Assembly: GCA_944326485.1 (NCBI GenBank)
Contig: CALVED010000002.1
Location: 62,001 to 126,000, forward strand
Direction of reading: 5' to 3'
Length of the DNA: 64,000 nt
Source of the DNA: Candidatus Gastranaerophilales bacterium
Lineage (GTDB): Bacteria; Cyanobacteriota; Vampirovibrionia; Gastranaerophilales; Gastranaerophilaceae
Below are positions 52,889-60,974 of the stretch, piece after piece. The notes below the pieces were generated by a model. It did no database searches. It was not told where the DNA came from and saw only the letters and a list, made by a program, of their open reading frames with translations. How positions within the stretch are numbered: the stretch's first letter is position 1; each line of letters opens with the position of its first letter. Position numbers and translations under genes: made by a program.

Positions 52889-53242
52889 TTACTCGAGTAT
52901 TCTAATTTTATATTGTGCAATTGGTTCTTTTCTTATTAGTTTCTTTTGATTTTCAAGTGTATTTTTTACTGCAAAAATCCATCCGAATTTTGGATTGACA
53001 AAAATGAAAAATGCAGCGGAACTTTCTACTATTTTTGTTGGATTGTCTATTATTAACTCTCCTTTGTCTGAAAGTTCAAATATAGTGAATGACAAGGGTG
53101 ATGAAATTGAACTTTCTATATATGCGTCAAATTTTATATTCTTTAAATTAGTAGTATCTTTGAGAATATTTGTATTTTTATTTGTTGTAATTTGGTGGTA
53201 TAAGAAAGTAATTAAATCTTCAAGATTATTGTATTGCTTCAT
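52889..53242 (-). CDS. Hypothetical protein co-transcribed with the GGDEF/HD-GYP gene
   Basis: 117 residues, no signal peptide. It starts inside the end of the GGDEF/HD-GYP gene (17-base overlap), so translation is probably coupled. SSAAFFIFVNPKFGWIFAVKNT is a beta-rich hydrophobic stretch. No domain recognised; a small partner or adaptor of the signalling protein is possible, by position only. Confidence 0.5.
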   Translation of the reverse strand: MKQYNNLEDLITFLYHQITTNKNTNILKDTTNLKNIKFDAYIESSISSPLSFTIFELSDKGELIIDNPTKIVESSAAFFIFVNPKFGWIFAVKNTLENQKKLIRKEPIAQYKIRILE

Positions 53243-55160
53243 TTTTTATCACATATATAAAATCTTCTACAAGTTGTTCATTAAATTGTTTTCCAGACTC
53301 ATCTTTGATTATATTAATAATTTCATCAATAGTATATGCGTGTCTGTATGGTCTGTCTTGAGACATTGCATAAAAAGCATCTACAAGTAAGACAATTTGA
53401 GATGTTATTGGAATTTCAATTCCTGATTTATTGCCAGGATATCCTTTCCCATCCCAATTTTCATGATGACTTTCTATAATGGGAATAATATCTTGAATAT
53501 TTGAAATGGGTTTTAATATTTCTCTTGCCGCTATAACCGGATGCTGTTTAATTATGTCTTTTTCTTCATCAGTTAGCGGACCTTTTTTATTAAAAATCTC
53601 TTCAGGAATCATTATATTTCCAATGTCATATAACAAGATAGCTAAACGTAATTTGTCTATTTCATCTTTTGGTAAGTCAAGTTTTTTGGCTAACATTACT
53701 GCCAATATCAACTTAGATTTAGTTGTTCCTGCTTTATACATTTGATTATATGTTTGAGAGATAATATCTACAATAGAATATAAAACTTCTTTTGAATTTT
53801 TATCTTCGTTTTTGATTTTCTGTAATTTATTAGATATGACTTGCGCTGTTTCACTACTAACCGGGATACGTTTTTTTGCAAGAATATCCAAGAACGTTTC
53901 AATAGCAATTTGCTGCCAGTTAACTTCATTATGTTGTTGAGCTATTTGTACTTGATTTCTTCCATTTAATTTTGCTTTATACATAGCTTGATCTGCTAAT
54001 TCCATTAGTTCATCAATTCTATCTGAATGTTCAAGGAAGGTTGCAACACCAATACTTGCTGTTATGCCCCCAATAGTTTCTATTACCTGACTTTCTATAG
54101 ATTTTCTTATTCTTTCTGCTGCAATATAGGCTCCTTTTGAATCAACACCCGGTAAAAGCAGATTGAATTCTTCACCACCTATTCTAGCGGGTATATCTAT
54201 TGAACGGGCTTCTTTTTTTAATACATTTGCTATAGTCTTTATGGCTATATCTCCATATTGATGTCCGTATGTATCATTTATTTTTTTGAGAAAATCTAAG
54301 TCCATTGATATAAGTGAAAATGGCTGTTTAAGTCTTAAAGACCTTTCCGCTTCTTTTATTATATTATCTTCAAAATATCTTCGGTTAAAAATTCCTGTTA
54401 ACGGGTCAGTTATTGCTTGTTTTTTTACTTCTTCGAATAAACCTGCAACAGTTATAGCCAGCTCTATTTGATTTGCAAATAATTTTAAAAAGTTTGTTTC
54501 AGTATCTGTCATTTCTTCTCTCTCAGATGTAACAACAACACATCCAAAATAATTATTAGCATTGTGTAGTGGTACTATTGAGCATATTTTTGAATTTATT
54601 AATGACATAACTTCATTTATTTCTTCTTCCTTTAAGGTAGGGAAAAACATTTTCATAACTCCCTTCATATCAGGAGTTGAGTATATTTGTCTTTCTTTAA
54701 TTGATTTTGCAATTATTGAATTTTCTAAATAAGGAACTTTATAATTTTCCAGATTCATTTTTAAAAGGTTCATTGCTTTTTCAACACTTGGATTGTCAGA
54801 AGCAGACTTTGCCATTAAGTATGGTTCATCAGTATTTTCATTATATAGTCGTATGACTCCAACGAAATGATAACCCATATCTTCGTGCAAAATACTTACT
54901 ATTTTATCAAGCATACTCGATAGCGGCTGGGAGGAATTCATCATATCCCATACGCTGTTAAGAGTTAGAATTGTTTTATTTGCCTGTTCTAATTCTTTAG
55001 TTCTTGCTGCAATTTCTTCTTCCAAGGCAATATTTTTTGCATAAACGTCTGCAAAATCTTTTCCTTTTAAATATATGGAACCGTCAATTTTATTGATTTG
55101 TCCTAATATGTCTTTGAAACCAGAGAATATGTTCACTTCACAGCATCCAAGATTTTCCAA
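53226..55160 (-). CDS. GAF-GGDEF-HD-GYP protein with an altered HD motif
   Basis: 644 residues, TTG start with no ribosome site. Order: coiled coil (about 30-65), GAF domain (about 75-240), GGDEF domain with ARIGGEEFNLLLPG (GGEEF near 327) and an I-site RSID exactly 5 residues upstream, then an HD-GYP domain (about 410-640). The GGDEF site looks active. In the HD-GYP the first metal motif reads LLYDIGNIMI in place of HDIGK, losing His and Lys, while HHENWDGKGYPG is intact. It probably makes cyclic di-GMP, with the HD-GYP part serving as sensor. Confidence 0.85.
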   Translation of the reverse strand: MENLGCCEVNIFSGFKDILGQINKIDGSIYLKGKDFADVYAKNIALEEEIAARTKELEQANKTILTLNSVWDMMNSSQPLSSMLDKIVSILHEDMGYHFVGVIRLYNENTDEPYLMAKSASDNPSVEKAMNLLKMNLENYKVPYLENSIIAKSIKERQIYSTPDMKGVMKMFFPTLKEEEINEVMSLINSKICSIVPLHNANNYFGCVVVTSEREEMTDTETNFLKLFANQIELAITVAGLFEEVKKQAITDPLTGIFNRRYFEDNIIKEAERSLRLKQPFSLISMDLDFLKKINDTYGHQYGDIAIKTIANVLKKEARSIDIPARIGGEEFNLLLPGVDSKGAYIAAERIRKSIESQVIETIGGITASIGVATFLEHSDRIDELMELADQAMYKAKLNGRNQVQIAQQHNEVNWQQIAIETFLDILAKKRIPVSSETAQVISNKLQKIKNEDKNSKEVLYSIVDIISQTYNQMYKAGTTKSKLILAVMLAKKLDLPKDEIDKLRLAILLYDIGNIMIPEEIFNKKGPLTDEEKDIIKQHPVIAAREILKPISNIQDIIPIIESHHENWDGKGYPGNKSGIEIPITSQIVLLVDAFYAMSQDRPYRHAYTIDEIINIIKDESGKQFNEQLVEDFIYVIKNEAIQ

Positions 55161-55181
55161 TATAAATATTATATACCCATT

Positions 55182-56255
55182 TTATTTTTGTTGTAAAACC
55201 TTTTTTACAATATTTATAATTTCATGTGGTGATATTGTTTTGCTGCATTCATTAATTTTATCGCTTCTTTGGCATCTTTTTTTCATACAAGGACTGCAAG
55301 AAATATTGGCCGATAAGGAATAGTATTTATCTCCAAATGGTGCAGTTCTTTTTGCGGATGTTGCAAAGAAAAGAGATATTATATAAGGTTTATTTACCGC
55401 CCAAGCTATATGACAGCTGCCTGAATCGGGGGTTATAACTATATCGGCATTTTTATCTATGTATACAATATCTGCTAAACTTGTTTTCCCTGTTAAATCT
55501 ACAATATTTTCTTTATCCTTTATATTGGATAATATTTTTTTTGTAAGATTTTCTTCTGCTTTTGTTGCTGTAATAATTATATTAAATTCATTTTTTAATA
55601 TGTTTATTATCTCAATCCACCCATCTATTGTCCAATGTTTATTTTCCCAAGTTGTAGCAGGGGCTATTACTATTGTTTTTTTGTTTTTGTCAATTTTACT
55701 AATTATTTCAATTATTTCATTTGAATATTCTTTTGAAAAATCAGGAAGAATAAATTCTTCTTTTAAATCTTCGCAACCTAAATATTTTGCAATTTCAAGA
55801 TTTCTTTTAACTACGTGATATGAAATATCAAATTGTTTTCGGCCGGTTTTAATTATTTCATTCGCAAAAAGATAGGAAAATTCTCTTCCGCCATCGAGTG
55901 TAATTTTTCTTTTTCCGCCTGATAAACCAAGAATAATTCCACTTTTTAACAACTGTTGGGTATCTATTACAATATCATATTTTTCTTTTTGTATTTTTTT
56001 TATTATTTGGAAAAACTCTATAATATTTTGAATTTTATTTTTATTTTTTTTCCATTTTTTTCTAGGTAGTTCATAAACATTATTTATTAGAGGATTATTT
56101 ATAATAAATTTTGATGCCTTATCTTCAACAATCCAATCTAGTTGTAATGTTGGAAATTGTTTTTTTATAGCATTAGCTAATGGCAAAGTATGAATAGTAT
56201 CTCCTAAGGCACTTAATCGAATTATTAAAATCTTTTTTATTTTGTTTTTGTCCAA
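55182..56255 (-). CDS. Family 9 glycosyltransferase (heptosyltransferase-like)
   Basis: 357 residues, TTG start with a weak ribosome site. It shows the GT9 pattern: IIRLSALGDTIHTLPLA, DWIVEDKAS, then IVITPDSGSCHIAWAVNKP. GT9 enzymes add heptose or a related sugar to LPS core. The C-terminal SCSPCMKKRCQR has several cysteines, as is common in this subgroup. Together with the TamB-like protein it supports an outer membrane with LPS or a related glycolipid. It ends 21 bases before the GGDEF gene. Confidence 0.88.
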   Translation of the reverse strand: MDKNKIKKILIIRLSALGDTIHTLPLANAIKKQFPTLQLDWIVEDKASKFIINNPLINNVYELPRKKWKKNKNKIQNIIEFFQIIKKIQKEKYDIVIDTQQLLKSGIILGLSGGKRKITLDGGREFSYLFANEIIKTGRKQFDISYHVVKRNLEIAKYLGCEDLKEEFILPDFSKEYSNEIIEIISKIDKNKKTIVIAPATTWENKHWTIDGWIEIINILKNEFNIIITATKAEENLTKKILSNIKDKENIVDLTGKTSLADIVYIDKNADIVITPDSGSCHIAWAVNKPYIISLFFATSAKRTAPFGDKYYSLSANISCSPCMKKRCQRSDKINECSKTISPHEIINIVKKVLQQK

Positions 56256-56460
56256 TTTAATTTACCAATTCTTTTTTATAGTATATCAGAAATTATTATT
56301 GGAAAAATTAATTATAAAAATACAATAAAAGTTTACATTTTAAGAAACTTTTTAAACTTTTTGGGGGAATTCTTTTATAAAAAAATTTATTATTATTATG
56401 TTTGTAAGAAAGAAATGGTTAATTATCTGCATAATAAAGACAATTTAGGATAATCAATAT

Positions 56461-56703
56461 ATGAATAGAAAACAAGCTGAAGAAATAAAAGAATCAATAC
56501 AAATGTGTAAAATGCGATTAAAAACTATACAACCACATTTAACAGATGAAAAAACAGCTCTTAATGAATCTTTTAATAAATTACTTATTCAAAAAGCTGT
56601 ATTGAGAGATAAATTATTAAATAAGAAAATATCTTTCCTTAATAAATTGATAAAAAAAGTTAAACCACAAAGACGAGAACTAATTTGTGATTTCTTTAAA
56701 TAG
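56461..56703 (+). CDS. Small basic helical protein
   Basis: 80 residues, basic and probably all-helical (starts MNRKQAEEIKESIQM; ends KKVKPQRRELICDFFK). AGGAT lies 9 bases before the ATG. No domain recognised. The upstream 200 bases (56256-56460) are AT-rich with a possible CATAAT box near 56430 but nothing else clear. Confidence 0.45.
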   Translation: MNRKQAEEIKESIQMCKMRLKTIQPHLTDEKTALNESFNKLLIQKAVLRDKLLNKKISFLNKLIKKVKPQRRELICDFFK

Positions 56704-56811
56704 TAGGAATTTATTTAATTCAATCATTAATGTATTTTAAACTTTTTTAATTCTTTCCTAACAATATTGAAACTCAGATTAAAGATATTTTTAAAAAATT
56801 AATATATTTTT

Positions 56812-56886
56812 TGAGTGGCGTTTCCAAAAGGTGAGCACTTTGTTACCGAGTTATTCTCGGTAACAAAGTGCGATACTAGATTATAT
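56812..56886 (+). repeat. Dispersed repeat, copy J (right half, perfect hairpin)
   Basis: Starts TTGAGTGGCGTTTCCAAAAG. Hairpin 2 here is a perfect 16-bp stem, GCACTTTGTTACCGAG (56835-56850) with its complement at 56856-56871, around TTATT, so its two halves are mutual complements. The end is GATACTAGATTATAT. It lies between a small plus-strand gene and the fliR stop, where it could terminate both. Confidence 0.85.
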
Positions 56887-56898
56887 AAAAATTTTTTA

Positions 56899-57681
56899 TT
56901 AAAAAATATTTGAAAAAGAAAGAAAATAATCACTTATTATGTTTAGTAGTGCCGGTAGAACAAAAACAAGAATAATAGCACCTAAACAAGGTTTGAATAA
57001 GAAACTCATTTGAAATACGTTAACTTGAGGTGCTGTTTTTGAAATTATTCCAAGTATAATATCTTGTCCTAAAGTTGCTATTAGAACAGGTGCTGCTATC
57101 TGAAGCCCTATATATAATACGTTGGATGTTATTTTAACAAGATATGGCATATTAATAATTTCATCCATAGGAATTGCATAAGCATATATCGGAAAAATTT
57201 CAAAACTTCTTATAAATGCATTAAATGTCCAATATGCACCGCCGATTTCTAAAAAAATTATTAAACCTAAAAGGCTAAATATTCTCCCCATAATTGAAAT
57301 TTGAGCTGATGTAGTCGGATCCATTATTGTAGCAGATGATACGCCTTGCTGCATATTTATCATATCTCCGCCGCTTTCAACAGCTTTTACTATACAATTT
57401 ATAATAAATCCTATTATTGCTCCGCATAAAAAGTTTACAACAATAGAATAAACCATTGAAACTTCAGCAGATGGTGCTTGGGGTTTTATTAACATAGATA
57501 CCATTATAGTGAATATTAAAGCAAATCCTACTTTTGCTATCATAGGAATTTCACTTCTTTGTAAAAACGGTGTTGTCCTTATTAGTCCTGCAACTCTTGC
57601 AAAAACAGGTATTCCTGCCGAGAGTATGTTATTTACTTCCGGAAAATATTTTGGAAATTCTGTTAATATTGTATCCAGCAT
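56899..57681 (-). CDS. fliR: Flagellar/type III export gate protein FliR
   Basis: 260 residues with about six membrane helices. AGIPVFARVAGLIRTTPFLQR and IGFIINCIVKAVESGGDMINMQQGV are typical of FliR/SctT. It forms the export gate with FliP and FliQ. It is the last gene of the run; flhB and flhA, which usually follow, are not here. It starts one base after the stop of the preceding secreted protein gene. Copy J lies just past its stop. Confidence 0.9.
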   Translation of the reverse strand: MLDTILTEFPKYFPEVNNILSAGIPVFARVAGLIRTTPFLQRSEIPMIAKVGFALIFTIMVSMLIKPQAPSAEVSMVYSIVVNFLCGAIIGFIINCIVKAVESGGDMINMQQGVSSATIMDPTTSAQISIMGRIFSLLGLIIFLEIGGAYWTFNAFIRSFEIFPIYAYAIPMDEIINMPYLVKITSNVLYIGLQIAAPVLIATLGQDIILGIISKTAPQVNVFQMSFLFKPCLGAIILVFVLPALLNIISDYFLSFSNIF

Positions 57682-57682
57682 T

Positions 57683-58057
57683 TTATTTCTTTTCTTCTTT
57701 TATTACTTCAGGAATATCAATTAGTGTAAGGTTATCTTTGTTATCTTGAAAAAAAGGACCGGTTATAAACCTTAGTTTATAATCTTTATTATTACTTGTT
57801 ATTATTACATCACATACGCCATCATTTTCTGCCTCTATAAATAATTGTTTTTTGTCATTTTCTATTGTGGTAATAGGAAAAATATTTAAAATACTTTTAT
57901 CAGAAATTTTTATTTTTTCCGCTGATGTATCTAAATCAAGCATATACATATTTTTAGATTTTAGATTATATATATTTATTTCATTAGACAACGTAGAAGC
58001 ATTACTCTGGCAATTATATAAAGCAAAAATTAACAATAAGAATATTATTTTTTTCAT
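57683..58057 (-). CDS. Secreted secretin-N/pilus-type domain protein inside the export gate operon
   Basis: 124 residues. Residues 1-20 form a signal peptide (IFLLLIFALYNCQSNAS). The mature part, with MLDLDTSAEKIKISDKSILN and AENDGVCDVIITSNN, fits the small N-terminal domain found before secretins and CpaC-type pilus proteins (T2SS-T3SS_pil_N). It is packed directly against fliQ upstream and fliR downstream (0 and 1 base), so it is produced with the gate. An outer-membrane or periplasmic passage role for the exporter is inferred. Not a standard flagellar gene. Confidence 0.6.
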   Translation of the reverse strand: MKKIIFLLLIFALYNCQSNASTLSNEINIYNLKSKNMYMLDLDTSAEKIKISDKSILNIFPITTIENDKKQLFIEAENDGVCDVIITSNNKDYKLRFITGPFFQDNKDNLTLIDIPEVIKEEKK

Positions 58058-58555
58058 TTATCTTTTATTCTCCGTGATGGCTTTTCTTTCAACCAAATTT
58101 GGGGTTGGAATTTCTTTTGCTCCATTTCTTAGAAAATTAAATTTGTCTTTTTGAACGGTTGGTTGAGGTCTTGTTGTATTGTTTAATATATGTTCCATTG
58201 GAACCATGTCTTTTTTAAAATCTGTTTTCATTTCATCAATAAATGGTTTTGTATAATTGTAGTAATCAGAAGATAAAACAAATTCATCATTCCTTGGAAT
58301 AACTTCAAATGCAATTGATGCACCTTCAAAAAATAGATTACTTAGCAATTTCATATAACCTGTACCTAAAATAATAATTACCAGAAAAACGGCAAATATT
58401 TTTGGTGCAGCTGCAATTGTTTGTTCTTGTACCTGTGTAACAGCTTGTATTATACCTACAATAAGACCGATGGCTGCTGCTGTTAATACGCAAGGCATTG
58501 CTATCATTAGCATTGTCATAAGCCCTTTTGCAAAATATTCTATCAATATATCCAT
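58058..58555 (-). CDS. fliQ: Export gate protein FliQ with a long C-terminal extension
   Basis: 165 residues; usual FliQ is about 89. The first 90 are a normal FliQ with two membrane helices (MLMIAMPCVLTAAAIGLIVG, and FAVFLVIIILGTGYM) separated by GIIQAVTQVQEQT. The remaining 75 residues (DEFVLSSDYYNYTKP and onward) are charged, with a Pro-rich stretch and no helix, and I cannot name them. Together with FliP and FliR it makes the export channel. AAGGGA precedes the ATG. Confidence 0.88.
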   Translation of the reverse strand: MDILIEYFAKGLMTMLMIAMPCVLTAAAIGLIVGIIQAVTQVQEQTIAAAPKIFAVFLVIIILGTGYMKLLSNLFFEGASIAFEVIPRNDEFVLSSDYYNYTKPFIDEMKTDFKKDMVPMEHILNNTTRPQPTVQKDKFNFLRNGAKEIPTPNLVERKAITENKR

Positions 58556-58564
58556 ATTTTTCCC

Positions 58565-59206
58565 TTAATTAAAACTTCCGACAAGTCCGTTGACAATTAA
58601 ACTCCATCCATCTACCGCTATAAATATTAATAATTTAAATGGTAATGAAATAATTGTTGGAGACAACATAAACATACCTAAAGCAAGAAGTACATTTGCA
58701 ACAACAAGGTCAAGCACAATAAATGGTACAAATATAATAAAGCTTATTTCGAAAGCTGTTTTTAATTCACTTAGAATATAAGCAGGTGCAACTTCCCATA
58801 TTGTTACATCTTCTACAGTAGCTGGTGCTTCTTTTCGTGTTAATTGAACAAAAAATGCCAAATCTTTTTCTCTTGTTTGCTTGAGCATAAATTCTTTTAA
58901 TGGTTTTGATCCTTCTGATATTGCAAGTACCATAGAACCAGACTGTTGATATGGCTTAGAACCTACTTCATACATTTGTTGAAAGACAGGTCCCATGGTA
59001 TAGAATGTTAATATTATTGATAATCCAACAAGTACAATTGCAGGAGGTATCTGCTGTGCTCCAAGTGCTTGTTTTAAAAATCCGAAAACTATAGCGTATC
59101 TTAAAAAGCTCGTCATACATACAAACATAAACGGCAGAAATGAAAATACTGCCATTACAGTTAATAATTGTAAAACCGGACTTAAATCTTTTAATATCGT
59201 ATCCAT
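58565..59206 (-). CDS. fliP: Export gate protein FliP
   Basis: 213 residues with four membrane helices. LVGLSIILTFYTMGPVFQQM and the C-terminal MFMLSPTIISLPFKLLIFIA are highly conserved in FliP/SctR. There is no cleavable signal peptide, unlike many flagellar FliP. It forms the core ring of the export gate with FliQ and FliR. Starts 2 bases after the fliO stop. Confidence 0.94.
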   Translation of the reverse strand: MDTILKDLSPVLQLLTVMAVFSFLPFMFVCMTSFLRYAIVFGFLKQALGAQQIPPAIVLVGLSIILTFYTMGPVFQQMYEVGSKPYQQSGSMVLAISEGSKPLKEFMLKQTREKDLAFFVQLTRKEAPATVEDVTIWEVAPAYILSELKTAFEISFIIFVPFIVLDLVVANVLLALGMFMLSPTIISLPFKLLIFIAVDGWSLIVNGLVGSFN

Positions 59207-59208
59207 CT

Positions 59209-59556
59209 TTATCCTCTATTGATTCTTTGTGCAATTTTTTTCATATATGGTATTTCTTCCAATTTATCTGTATATGTTGGTTTCTCATAATTAAAAGTTG
59301 TCTCTTTAGAGTTAAGTTTTGCAAGCATTGTTGTGTTTGTACTGTCGCCTGCTATTAAAAATTTTTCTTCGCCAGCACTTATTACATATACAGTTTTACT
59401 TGCAGATAATTTCATTGATGTGTCAATTTTTAAGAAGTCTTTATTTTTTGAATTTATAGGTGTATACATTGCTTTTTTATAAATAAATAAAGCTATTACT
59501 ATAAAACCTATCATTGCAAATGTATATGTAGCAAAATGTATTAAATATTGATTCAT
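59209..59556 (-). CDS. fliO: Flagellar assembly protein FliO
   Basis: 115 residues: one N-terminal membrane helix (residues 8-27, ATYTFAMIGFIVIALFIY) followed by a small beta domain (LKIDTSMKLSASKTVYVISA and GEEKFLIAGDS), the normal FliO plan. FliO helps FliP assemble in the flagellar system and is absent from non-flagellar type III secretion, which makes this cluster flagellar. It lies between the FliM/N-like gene and fliP. GAGGAAG precedes the ATG. Confidence 0.8.
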   Translation of the reverse strand: MNQYLIHFATYTFAMIGFIVIALFIYKKAMYTPINSKNKDFLKIDTSMKLSASKTVYVISAGEEKFLIAGDSTNTTMLAKLNSKETTFNYEKPTYTDKLEEIPYMKKIAQRINRG

Positions 59557-59564
59557 AACTTCCT

Positions 59565-60782
59565 CTATATACTTTCATCTTCTATTTCAAAATCACTGTA
59601 ATCAAAATTTTCATCGCCTTCTTTTGGTGCATTTTCATTAACCGCTTGGGCCTTTTGTTTTAATTGTGGTTGTGGCTTTATAGGTTTTTTAGGATTTTGT
59701 ACAGTTTTAGATTGAACAGCTTTTTCTTCCGGTTGTGTTGCTTTTGGGGTTTCTTTTGCTTTCTTTACACTTTCTATTCTTACTGCATATCTGTCATTTA
59801 ATATTACAAGCTCGCCTGTTGCTACAATTTGGTTTTCAACTCTTAATTTTATTTTGTTGTCATATACGGAACCTACATCTATAACAAGACCTTCTGATAT
59901 TTGTTTTAATTCGCCTAAAGTAAGTTTAACATTATCAAATTCCGCAACGATATCAACAAGGATTGAATCCCACATATTCTGAGGTTTTACACTTGTTTCT
60001 TCTTCCATTTCATTGCCTCCGTTATTATTTACACTTATTATCAAAGATGGGTCTGGATTAATTTTAAAATCAATTTCTTTCCCGTCTAATATAATTGACA
60101 TTTTACTTATATTACTTTCTTCAAGAACAATAATATCTCCATCTTCTATTGCTTTTATTTCATTTAAAGCAATTTTTGATTTTCCGAGTCTTATTCTTGT
60201 TGCAACATAAGTTTTTTTAAAGTCATTTATAGTAAAAGTCTCTTTTCTCTCAGGTAGTGAAATATTGTGTAATACATAATCAGGAATACTTATAATGATT
60301 TTACCTGTATGTTCTTTTTTATCTCTTATATAGAAAGTTATACTTATATTTTTACTTCTTTTTAATATCTTTTTATTTACTTCTGTTTTATTAAAAATTT
60401 CTTCTAAACTTTTATAAATATGAAGAGTGTATGATTTTATTAGCATTGCTTCTATATCAGTTAAAGAATTTAATTGAAATTTCTTTTCACTTGACCCTAA
60501 AGCAGTATCCAAAAAATATTCTATAACTCCTGAGGAAAGTTTCATTTGGAAATTAGCACTTTTATTTATTGGAATATTATTTACAAAATACTCATCTCCA
60601 TAGAATAATATATTTTCATCAGTAGATATTCCCATAAATCTTATTGTGATATCTTTTTGAAAAAATTCTTTTGTGCTTTTGATCAGGTTTTTATAAAAAC
60701 TTGAATAAAACCAAGGACAATACTTAGATAGGTTATTTACAAGTTCTATATTCAAATCTTTTTCTTGTTCAATTGTTGTCAT
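59565..60782 (-). CDS. FliM/FliN-like C-ring protein with two SpoA domains
   Basis: 405 residues. After an N-terminal region (about 1-180) come two SpoA domains: about 190-250 (VATRIRLGKSKIALNEIKAI) and about 265-335, where VKLTLGELKQISEGLVIDVG is the FliN-type C-terminal domain. The last 70 residues are Lys/Pro/Gln-rich and acidic at the end. It looks like a single-protein version of FliM plus FliN, closer in plan to SctQ/FliY than to either alone. AGGG precedes the ATG. First gene of the operon; a CCCTCA/TGAGGG inverted repeat lies just upstream (60803-60837). Confidence 0.78.
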   Translation of the reverse strand: MTTIEQEKDLNIELVNNLSKYCPWFYSSFYKNLIKSTKEFFQKDITIRFMGISTDENILFYGDEYFVNNIPINKSANFQMKLSSGVIEYFLDTALGSSEKKFQLNSLTDIEAMLIKSYTLHIYKSLEEIFNKTEVNKKILKRSKNISITFYIRDKKEHTGKIIISIPDYVLHNISLPERKETFTINDFKKTYVATRIRLGKSKIALNEIKAIEDGDIIVLEESNISKMSIILDGKEIDFKINPDPSLIISVNNNGGNEMEEETSVKPQNMWDSILVDIVAEFDNVKLTLGELKQISEGLVIDVGSVYDNKIKLRVENQIVATGELVILNDRYAVRIESVKKAKETPKATQPEEKAVQSKTVQNPKKPIKPQPQLKQKAQAVNENAPKEGDENFDYSDFEIEDESI

Positions 60783-60974
60783 TATTTACCCTAATCTTTT
60801 ATCCCTCAAAAATACAATATATTTTTTTACATGAGGGAACATCATTTATTCGTTGTATTTTTGTTCATTTATATATAATGTTCTTTTTCTATAAATCATT
60901 AATTTATACGATATCAAAATAGTCTTAATTTTATATACTAAACAAATAGATATACTAATTATTTGGGGAAATGT

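Noticed and set aside
840-56886. A CRISPR array made of the repeated hairpin units
   Set aside because: The copies are kilobases apart, differ in length, have internal hairpins and no unique spacers of regular size. No cas gene is present.
56899-60782. A non-flagellar type III secretion (injectisome) cluster
   Set aside because: FliO is flagellar-specific, and no needle, tip or effector gene is present; the SctQ-like FliM/N plan and the secretin-N-like gene keep the question partly open.
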